From NCBI RefSeq assembly GCF_042767895.1, contig NC_091559.1:5765511-5780510 (forward strand): a stretch of 15,000 nt of DNA. The letters run 5' to 3'. Shown here in pieces: positions 8,094 to 15,000 of the stretch. Numbering within the stretch: the stretch's first letter is position 1; each line of letters starts with the position of its first letter. Origin of the DNA: Penaeus vannamei. Lineage: Eukaryota; Arthropoda; Malacostraca; Decapoda; Penaeidae. The notes beneath the pieces are model-generated. The model ran no database searches. It was not told the origin of the DNA and worked only from the letters and a program-made list of their open reading frames with translations. The translations under genes were made by a program, and so were the position numbers.

Positions 8094-8205
8094 ATAATCT
8101 TTTAGGCATCGAAGGGTTATCTACATAAAGTCCATCACCAAAATTTTGTTAAAATATTATCTTTGACATCGAAGGGTAACCTACATAAAGTTCATCAAAA
8201 ATTTT
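8094..8205 (+). repeat. Two-copy ~60-bp direct repeat in the spacer
   Basis: CATCGAAGGGTTATCTACATAA at about 8107 recurs as CATCGAAGGGTAACCTACATAA at about 8167, each followed by AAGT(C/T)CATCA and A/T-rich sequence. The period is 60 bp. It is a diverged tandem duplication close to the right arm. Confidence 0.75.
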
Positions 8206-8282
8206 AAAATTTTAAAACATTTACATGTTTTTACCCACGAAAATTTGAGAAATACCATGTATTGTAGCAACTAGAGCGCCCC

Positions 8283-8482
8283 CCGCCCTTCCTCCCCGAG
8301 ACGCCCGCCCGCTGCCTCCGCCGCCGCCTCCGCCTCCGCCGCGGTCGTCGCATGCGTCTTTACTTTCCGCAGTCGCCGCCGCCGCCGCCGCCGCAGCCGC
8401 CGCAGCCGCCGCGAGCCGTCGGTGTCGCGGGCGTTTGTACTTCTCGCGCGCAGCAACGCCGGCGCTGAGTGCGACGCGTGCG
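8283..8482 (-). repeat. CpG-rich CGG/GGCTGC trinucleotide block (right)
   Basis: Mirror copy of the left CpG-rich block. A single substitution converts one GGCTGC to GGCGGC inside the repeat; the total length is unchanged. It abuts the spacer directly. Confidence 0.75.
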
Positions 8483-8558
8483 GAAATAAACGTATAGTAA
8501 TATGCCTTGTTTAAGCCGCAGCTAGTATTACAGGGAGAAATATACTCTGAACAAACAA

Positions 8559-8722
8559 GTCGAAGGTGGGTGATAACAAACATTTTTATCTGCTGAATGA
8601 AAATTCTTTTTCTCAGGCACCCTTATTTGTTATAAATAATTCGCACTATTACCCACCTCTTTCGCAGAGGTGAGTGATAACAAACCGTTTATCTGCTGAA
8701 TGAAAATCCTTTCTGAGGCAAA
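8559..8722 (-). repeat. Two-copy direct repeat with hairpin (right)
   Basis: Mirror copy of the left module. The CACCTCT/AGAGGTG hairpin lies at 8654-8672. Confidence 0.6.
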
Positions 8723-8861
8723 ATACGTTAAAACTTTTTTTTTTTTTTTAGTAATGTTGTTAATTTCTTCGTTATACAACAAGGTTTTATGAAACTATTG
8801 ACGTTATAGGTAAGCAAGGTTTGTCATACAGGAATGATGACATATTTTTACGTAATAAATT

Positions 8862-9068
8862 TTGAGAAACTATGATTACGGAATGACTCGGATGAGGTTA
8901 ATATCCATAAACCTCTATGTAAATGCTCTTTTCAACAAAGGACACTTCCGTAACCGATGTCGGAGGTGCCATCTCAGAAAAAACTGCAAGTCATCTCCTA
9001 TCATCGTGTATCTGTGTGCGGAAAGGAAGATGAATTGCGAGGAAAGAGAAGTAAAACGATGGAATTAG
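8862..9068 (+). pseudogene. Cys-rich 68-codon frame, possible zinc-finger remnant (right)
   Basis: Identical in predicted protein to the left copy, and again read outward from the centre. On this strand it is preceded by a long T run ending in AG (about 8736-8750), which resembles a splice acceptor, and by ATAG/GTAAGC near 8808, which resembles a donor. These hint at a spliced transcript but are weak. The family resemblance is as uncertain as for the left copy. Confidence 0.15.
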
Positions 9069-9082
9069 TTGGCAACTAATTC
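9062..9082. repeat. 21-bp perfect palindrome (right)
   Basis: Mirror copy of the palindrome at 6642-6662, overlapping the stop of the cysteine-rich frame. Confidence 0.45.
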
Positions 9083-9206
9083 GTTTCTGAGATATGGTTT
9101 TGACAATTTGTTGCCCTTCTTTCCAACCAACCATATGGGTTATTAGTATTTTTAAATACTTATCAAGAAATATTACTGTCTTATGGTTTTATAAAATCGT
9201 TGCGTT

Positions 9207-9500
9207 TTATTCACAAGGGACCTCCAAGCTCGATACTCGTATGATTACACGCATCGCCAAATACATATCAAGTCTTGGAGATACATATTCAGTGCCGTGT
9301 GAAGTCATGTTATACCTACATTTATGATCAAAATCACTACTTTTTTCTTGACCATCTCGTATAGTCGAGGGGGTGGGGCCAGGATAGGATCCACCAACAA
9401 GGTATGGCATGTTTGATAGGGGAAACAGACTGCGTGAACTAGCGGAACGAACAGGTGTGTAGAAGGATGTGCTACGAGGACCAGCAAAGAGGTGTGTCAT
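9207..9500 (-). other. Doubtful 97-codon ORF (right copy)
   Basis: Mirror copy of the left 97-codon frame with the same predicted protein. Identity between copies follows from arm identity and is not evidence of selection. Confidence 0.15.
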
Positions 9501-9503
9501 TCT

Positions 9504-10508
9504 GCCTATCTAGAACATGGGGCTTTACCTTGCTCAAATGACTGAAAAGGGTGCAATTTAAAGGCGAAATATTCATTAACCAAGCAATTCTTCACGAATG
9601 GAGTCGAGACGAGTACTTCTGTTTTTTTTTTTTTTTCGCCTAGTATGCTGGTGAGACCAATAGCTCGTGACGAGTCGCGGTATTCTCCGCCGCCTGTGTA
9701 AGGTCTTCCATCATCTGTATATTGGACAAAGCATCATCACTGTTTAGGAGGACATCTTTAAAGGAATAAGACATTAGTAGTATTAATGAGCAAATTGACT
9801 TTTTGTATTATTATTACAGAAAAGACAAATGTATTCAATTGCACAAAACTTATTTTACTGATAATATACATGTCTTCTGTTAAAGACGACAGCAATGCGA
9901 GAACGTTTTAATGGTTTTGCCCTGTATTTTCATGACCTGCAAAAAATATGCTCCACCCATATGTATATATATATATTTCAGTCGTTCTTGGATTTGAGTA
10001 AAGTCTTTTTTTTTTCTTCCTCTGAGTTATGTAAAAGGACGTTTTTCTCTTCCTTATTATGACATTAAGCGTTTTTTTTTTCCCAAACGAATGTTTTCTA
10101 CTTGCCATTAATGGAAAAAGTAATGAAGATATTGCTTCGGTTGCCACTTTTTCTTTTTAGGTGTGTAATTTTAACCTTTCCTCTATAATTTACCTCCCTG
10201 TCTCTATGTTGCTCGCCACATCCCCTTTACTGCCATGTAAAAATCAGGAATGTCTAATGCAGACGCATAGAAAGAAAAAGTAAGTGCCTTTGTTTGCAAG
10301 TAATATGCTGATTATGGAAAATATATAGTTGCTGATGACTTGGTTTAAGAAAAGAAATGGAAATTCGCATGCCAGCTGCTAAGACCTATTGTATTGAGGC
10401 TGTCATGTACACTTTCTACTCCTTTGGAGTAAATTTATCCTTGGTTGATAATCCCGGTTTTAGGCGAATTTATCTATGTTCAATAGACGTAAAATTATAA
10501 AAGCTCTA
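9504..10508. other. AT-rich arm interior, no gene recognised (right)
   Basis: Mirror of 5216-6220. It contains a pure 15-base T run at 9622-9636, where the left arm has an interrupted A-rich tract, and a one-base difference near 10219. Nothing further is recognised. Confidence 0.4.
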
Positions 10509-11189
10509 TGACAAAAGAGTTATTTTATCCTTAAACTGTTTCATATCATATAAAAGTCCTTTGCTTTGATAAAGAACCTGATGCTAAAACGGCAAATAGT
10601 ATTTGAACGATTACTTGACCTTCTTCTTTTATACATTTTTTCTCTCTTTTATTTTGATGGTGAAAACGGTTTATAGGGGCCTTTAACGGTTTTCGTCGCT
10701 ACGACAATTAGCGAGTAACTTGATGAAAATGTATGCATTACTTAAAATATGGTGCATAAATGTGCGTAATACATGTAAAATGATAAAAACTATGACAGGA
10801 AGGGCAAACGTGTTTTATCATTTTATCCTAAAACGTCTTCATTTAGATACAGAGCCTATGGCTAAAACGTAAAAAAATGTATTACAATTGCTTAAAACCT
10901 CTTTTATACATTTTTCTAAAAGATAAATTGTTCTAAGGAACCTTTCAACAGTTTTCATTGTTATGGCAATTAGTGAATTAATTAGTGAACCATTATATCT
11001 TAGCCGAGGATGTTTAGACATATCAGTGTTTCGTAATGTGACATGTATGAATATTAAGTTTATCAGAGAATATTGAAGAGGTCGAGCAGTAAGTTTTATT
11101 CAATGTCGGTGTAAAAATAGTTGTTTCTCTTTGTACAGGGATTTTTTTGATCAAAGGTAATTATGCATTACTTTTTAAAAATGGTGTCT
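10509..11189 (-). repeat. Degenerate tandem duplication in the arm interior (right)
   Basis: Mirror copy of the duplication at 4535-5215, with the same two diverged blocks about 262 bp apart. Confidence 0.6.
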
Positions 11190-11958
11190 AGATGAGCGTT
11201 TCCCGATAAAGTTAATTACAGTAGGCCGACGGAGAGGTTACTTAGTTCGATCTTTAACCGCATATTTGTGGGCAGGTGAGAAAAACGATTGCGGGAGATC
11301 GAGAAGTAAAGTTTGGTTGAATTTATGCCCTCAAGCAAGTTTATGAAATAATTCGCACTTTTACAAAATTTCGCAAGCTTGCTTGTATATATAGGAGAAC
11401 GGGCAGGTTTTGAAATGTCGTATCGGTTGTGTGGCGGGATAATTATCTCGCAAATGTGACACATCGACATGTACAAATATGCGAGAAGGTGGTTGCCACA
11501 TTTATATTTGCGTATTAAATTCAAGTCGATTAAAACTCGATTCAAATTTTCTTATATTGCATTGTCGCCTGTTAAGATGTGCGTTTGTGGAAGGCTGAAA
11601 GCCATTATAAAGACATTGCCTGCAACAAGAGTTTTATGATCCTTTTCGCTGAATTGTATAGTTATTGTGAAGAATCATTGGCAATATAAGAACGACTGCT
11701 ATAACTTGTTAAAAGATGAGTGGAGGTCTCAAAGGTAGTAATCGCCCACGAAGATAAGTCATTTCTGTTATTCTTGTGAGGACTTCCCTTGTTATATTGC
11801 GCATTTGTGATAAAAGTTATCATGTATGTTTTTTTGCGAGTGAATTTTTTGCATGCATAAATGGAGTGAGAATTGGATTTTGCCAAATGCCTTATATTTG
11901 TATAATATCAACATCTTAAAAACTCAGTGTTGGTTAATATAGCATTCTTTTTCTTGTT
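11190..11958. other. AT-rich arm interior, no gene recognised (right)
   Basis: Mirror of 3766-4534, including the TATATATA run and the GCAAGCTTGC palindrome. One substitution near 11372 changes a residue in the short frame present in both arms. No function is assigned. Confidence 0.4.
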
Positions 11959-11961
11959 TGG

Positions 11962-12228
11962 TTACACCTCGGGACGAGATAGCAGCGCCGTCGCCATGGG
12001 AAGTGGTTGCACTTTCATACTCGTTACCGGAATACACCCTCTCGCACTCATCGATGTCGCCCGACCCCACCCGGGAGAGGCGACGTTCGTGGCAACTCGG
12101 TAATCATCGTCATGAGCGATGAGGAAGATGTTAGTTTTTAGTTGACGCGGGGGATGGACATATGGCCCAAGTATGATTTAAGCATGTCTAGTTGTTTGTG
12201 CTAGTGTATATTTGAAGATGATAATAAA
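11962..12228 (+). other. GC-richer patch, possible 3'-terminal exon (right copy)
   Basis: On the plus strand there is a pyrimidine-rich run (about 11945-11960), then GCCATGG with ATG at 11996, a 35-codon frame to TAA at 12101-12103, and AATAAA at 12223-12228 with T-rich sequence downstream. The frame is also open upstream to about 11906. The layout is that of a last exon transcribed outward from the element centre. No protein family is recognised, and a chance arrangement is possible. Confidence 0.18.
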
Positions 12229-12243
12229 GGTATATTGAGTACA

Positions 12244-12788
12244 TGGCGATTTTTGTCATCCTTTTCATCGCATTGTATTATTATTATTGGGGTGCATTAG
12301 CAATTAAAGCTAAATTTACGTGTTTCAGACACGATGGAAAGCTAAATATAATTATCAGATCAATACCCATGATCATTTACCTCGCACAACCCCTCCCCCT
12401 CAAGATCAATATTCTTAACCCTTATCGCATCCGGAGAGCAGCTAAGAGTATTTCTTTGCCCTCTTTTGATGACCTGTGGCCACGCAGTGTTTGGGCGAGG
12501 AACAGGGTGAGGTATGGTTATTGATTATTTCACGCTCATTAGCCATGTCTTTGATCACACATCTATGGCAACCCAATGCTGGTGGGTGCATTAGCTCTTT
12601 AGTTAGTACTTGCGGAGGGTGGCGAGGGGAGCTAATTTGTCCATCGGTCTATTGTGCAGTTTGTTTTGCTACAAGCTTAAACACGATGAATAGCTATGTG
12701 ACCTAACTCACGCCGGAAATGACCCTCTTTCGACCTGAGAAGGAGGGGGGGTAGGAGGTAACACCTATTATTGGATCAATACCTTAAC
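12244..12788 (-). repeat. Decayed inner continuation of the subterminal array (right)
   Basis: Mirror of 2936-3480, with the same faded unit fragments. The frames at 12243-12524 and 12476-12706 have no recognisable domains. Confidence 0.5.
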
Positions 12789-13269
12789 CTCTGTCAGCAG
12801 CTGTGTACATGTTTGTTTGTTTGTCTATTCATCTTCTTCCTCTTACATGTTGAGACATGAGGTATAGCCATTATCATTGCTTTTGGTGAGGGGGTATGTG
12901 GGGAAGCTGGAAGGGGTGAATCACCTGTAACACCTGCAGATTGGTGCTTGTTTGTTTGTTTGTCTGCTTCTTCTCTTCTTCCTACAGGAAAGGGGGAGGG
13001 TGTGGAACCTGTGGCACCTGCTCTCAGGTTGATAGTTTGGCCCATGTCAGCAGGGTGCATATTTGTTTGTTCTTCAGCCTTTCATTCTCAATATTATTAT
13101 TATTGTTTTTGGAGAGGAGAGGGCATTTTTCGGGTGTGCGTATTCTCCCTCATTAGTCACGGTTATTGATTTTCAGTAATCGATTATGATGATTACTTTC
13201 GGAAGTCATTAGGCCTGCTTCCTGTCGTGACACGTTAAGGGGTAGCTATAGTGGTGAGCCAATATGTCC
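12789..13269 (-). repeat. Subterminal tandem unit 5 (right arm)
   Basis: Mirror of the unit at 2455-2935, same content and divergence. Confidence 0.75.
13177..13206. promoter_or_regulatory. Paired palindromic site, unit 5 (right)
   Basis: TAATCGATTA (13177-13186) and the degenerate ACTTTCGGAAGT (13195-13206) with an 8-bp gap. Confidence 0.42.
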
Positions 13270-13402
13270 AGGGTGTGTTTGGGTGAGGGTGTGTTTGTGT
13301 GGTGGTGGAGATCCTGTGACACCTGGTCTTAGATAGTTTGACCTATGTCAGGTACGTACGTTATGGGGTAAGAGGGCACCATGGGGGTGAATAATTTTGT
13401 CC
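13270..13402 (-). repeat. Subterminal tandem unit 4, truncated (right arm)
   Basis: Mirror of the truncated unit at 2326-2454, 4 bp longer. It lacks the palindrome pair here too, so the deletion predates the present arm pair or was copied across by conversion. Confidence 0.72.
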
Positions 13403-13831
13403 GTGGTGTTTTTGGGTGAGGTGGTGGTGGGGGTTGGTGGAACCTGTGGCACCTGCTCTCAAGATGATAGTTTGACCTGTGTCAACAGGATCCGTGTTTG
13501 TTTGTTGTTCTTCTTCATCTTCTTCTTCCTGTGACCTGCAGGAATGGAGGAGGAGGTGGAACCAGTGACACTTGCTCTCAGGTTGATAGTTTGACCTATG
13601 TAAGCAGAGTACAAATTTCCTTTTTCTTCTGCCTTTCATTCTCAATATTATTATTATTGTTTTGGAGAGGAGAGGACAGAATTCAGGTGAGCGTATTCTC
13701 CCTCATTAGTCACGGTTATATATTTTCAGTAATTGATTACAGTAATTACTTCCGGAAGTCATTAGGGCACTTCCTGTTATGACACGTTAGGTACATAGGG
13801 CGGTACTTATGGAGGTGAGGCTATTCTGTCC
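13403..13831 (-). repeat. Subterminal tandem unit 3 (right arm)
   Basis: Mirror of the unit at 1897-2325. Confidence 0.8.
13730..13759. promoter_or_regulatory. Paired palindromic site, unit 3 (right)
   Basis: TAATTGATTA (13730-13739) and ACTTCCGGAAGT (13748-13759), with the usual 8-bp gap. Confidence 0.45.
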
Positions 13832-14251
13832 ATAGCGTGTTTGGGGTATGGGGATAATGCATGTTTGTTTGTTTGTCTACTTCTTCCTGTCTTCATCTTC
13901 TTCCTTTTCTTCTTATTCTTCTTCCTCTCCTCTTATCATTATTGCTCTAGAGAGGAGGAGTGGGGTACTGAAATGTTGGCAGCTGGGTGCATGTTTGTTT
14001 GTTGTACTTCTTCATCTTCTTTCTCTTCTTCTTTCTCTTTCTCGTATTCTCCTTATTATTATTATTGTTTTGGAGAGGAAAGGGGGGGGCATCCTTCAGG
14101 TGTGCGTGTTCTCCATCATTAGTCACGGTTACTGATTTCCCATAATCGATTACGGTAATTACTTCCGGAAGTTATTAGGGCACTTCCTGTTATGACACGT
14201 TAGGTACATAGGGGGGGGGGGGGGACCCATGGGGGTGAGGCTGCTGTGTCC
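13832..14251 (-). repeat. Subterminal tandem unit 2 (right arm)
   Basis: Mirror of the unit at 1481-1896. It carries the two largest homopolymer differences: a 14-base G run at 14211-14224 and a G run near 14092 in which the left arm's C tract is interrupted by T. Confidence 0.82.
14140..14172. promoter_or_regulatory. Paired palindromic site, unit 2 (right)
   Basis: TAATCGATTA (14143-14152) and ACTTCCGGAAGT (14161-14172). It has the same single mismatch in the longer palindrome as the left unit 2. Confidence 0.48.
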
Positions 14252-14604
14252 AAGGTGTTTTTGGGTGAGGGGTTGGGGTGGTGGAACCTGTGACACCTGC
14301 TCTTAGGATGATAGTTTGACCTGCGGCAACAGGATCCATGTTTGTTTGTTGTTCCTCTTCTTCCTCTTCTTCTTCCTCTTCTTCTTCTTCCTCTTTCTCG
14401 TATTCTCATTATTATTATTGTTGTTTTGGAGAGGAAAGGGAGGGGGGGCACCCCTTCAGGTGTGCGTGTTCTCCATCATTAGTCAAGGTTACTGATTTCC
14501 CGTAATCGATTACGGTAATTACTTCCGGAAGTCATTAGGTCACTTCCTGTTATGACACGTTAGGTACATAGGGGGGGACCCATGGGGGTGAGGCTATTCT
14601 GTCC
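14252..14604 (-). repeat. Subterminal tandem unit 1 (outermost, right arm)
   Basis: Mirror of the unit at 1128-1480, ending 14 bp from the element tip. Confidence 0.85.
14500..14532. promoter_or_regulatory. Paired palindromic site, unit 1 (right)
   Basis: CCGTAATCGATTACGG (14500-14515) and ACTTCCGGAAGT (14521-14532), both perfect palindromes, about 90-120 bp from the right tip. Confidence 0.5.
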
Positions 14605-14618
14605 CTATACACACTACT

Positions 14619-14624
14619 AACATC
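14619..14624. repeat. Target-site duplication, right copy (AACATC)
   Basis: A direct copy of 1108-1113, immediately after the final ...ACTACT of the right arm. The sequence after it (AAAAGAAAGAATG) continues the purine-rich character of the left host flank. Confidence 0.88.

Positions 14625-15000
<376 letters not shown>

Larger units (their letters stand above)
7442..8282. other. Unique 841-bp central spacer (loop)
   Basis: The only part of the element not duplicated between the arms. It is AT-rich, with a more balanced patch at about 7760-8010. It contains a consensus donor-like CAG/GTAAGT at 7759-7767, AATAAA on the plus strand near 7541 and 7725, and a two-copy 60-bp repeat at its right end. 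No protein family is recognised. In a folded transcript or single strand this would be the hairpin loop. Confidence 0.75.
1114..14618. mobile_element. 13.5-kb giant foldback (palindromic) transposable element
   Basis: A single element made of two arms of about 6.33 kb in inverted orientation around an 841-bp unique spacer. It has 5'-AGTAGTGTGTATA ends and a 6-bp AACATC target duplication. Each outer arm carries subterminal tandem units. No recognisable transposase, integrase, polymerase or capsid ORF is present, so it is probably non-autonomous. A 6-bp duplication with AG/CT ends is what is described for Polinton/Maverick elements, but Polintons normally have terminal repeats of roughly 0.1-1 kb and carry a protein-primed DNA polymerase and an integrase. 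Other superfamilies that make 6-bp duplications cannot be excluded. Confidence is high that this is one inserted element and low for any family name. Confidence 0.85.
8283..14618 (-). repeat. Right giant terminal inverted repeat (6,336 bp)
   Basis: Reverse complement of 1114-7441, with all layers in mirror order. It is 8 bp longer overall, mainly through a 14-base G run at 14211-14224 (8 bases in the left arm), a shorter C-rich tract near 14092 and 4 extra bases near 13290. The outer 60 bp match the left tip exactly in the comparison I made by eye. Confidence 0.93.

Noticed and set aside
1114..14618. The palindrome as an assembly or read artefact (untrimmed hairpin read or mirrored contig)
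   Set aside because: A mirrored read would carry the host flank into the mirror and give no target duplication. Here the two flanks differ completely, homology stops at the same terminal bases on both sides, AACATC is duplicated exactly there, and the arms have independent differences. An artefact confined to the interior cannot be fully excluded without reads.
1114..14618. Autonomous Polinton, endogenous virus or retroelement
   Set aside because: No frame long enough for a polymerase, integrase, capsid or ATPase and no recognisable motif from these. No long terminal direct repeats or poly-A tail of a retroelement.

Overview
The window looks like non-coding DNA from a eukaryote, most likely an animal. 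It has long simple-sequence tracts on both sides (a purine-rich G/A minisatellite at 1-1107 and a long TG microsatellite from 14663), AT-rich intergenic sequence, splice-like and AATAAA-like signals, and no densely packed long ORFs. The abundance of simple repeats would suit an invertebrate such as a decapod crustacean or a mollusc, but that is a weak guess.

Between the flanks lies one object: a 13,505-bp near-perfect giant palindrome at 1114-14618. Its left arm (1114-7441, 6,328 bp) reappears as the reverse complement at 8283-14618 (6,336 bp). A unique 841-bp spacer (7442-8282) separates the arms. Paired positions sum to 15724 near the centre and 15732 at the ends, so the net length difference is 8 bp. 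Homology stops abruptly at both outer ends, and the six bases immediately outside are identical (AACATC at 1108-1113 and 14619-14624). The host flanks are otherwise unrelated. This is the signature of a transposed element with a 6-bp target-site duplication, 5'-AG...CT-3' ends and exceptionally long terminal inverted repeats, that is, a giant foldback element. The target-site size and ends resemble Polinton/Maverick elements, but I find no polymerase, integrase, ATPase, protease or capsid gene, so the family is unresolved.

Each arm has the same layer order from the outside in. First is a 13-bp tip, then about 1.8 kb of tandem subterminal units. Four of the five units carry the same pair of palindromic motifs (ACTTCCGGAAGT and TAATCGATTA) at a fixed spacing. 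Next come progressively decayed copies of that unit (to about 3480 on the left), then a small GC-richer patch followed on the outward strand by AATAAA. After that is about 2.5 kb of AT-rich sequence with an old internal duplication. Then come two short doubtful ORFs, one of them cysteine-rich, a duplicated hairpin module, and a CpG-rich CGG/GGCTGC block that abuts the spacer.

No gene can be called with confidence. The element is best read as non-autonomous: its ends and subterminal sites would be acted on by enzymes encoded elsewhere. If transcribed through, it would give a very long hairpin RNA. The main interest is structural: a complete TSD-bounded element made almost entirely of terminal repeat, with an ordered array of paired palindromic sites.
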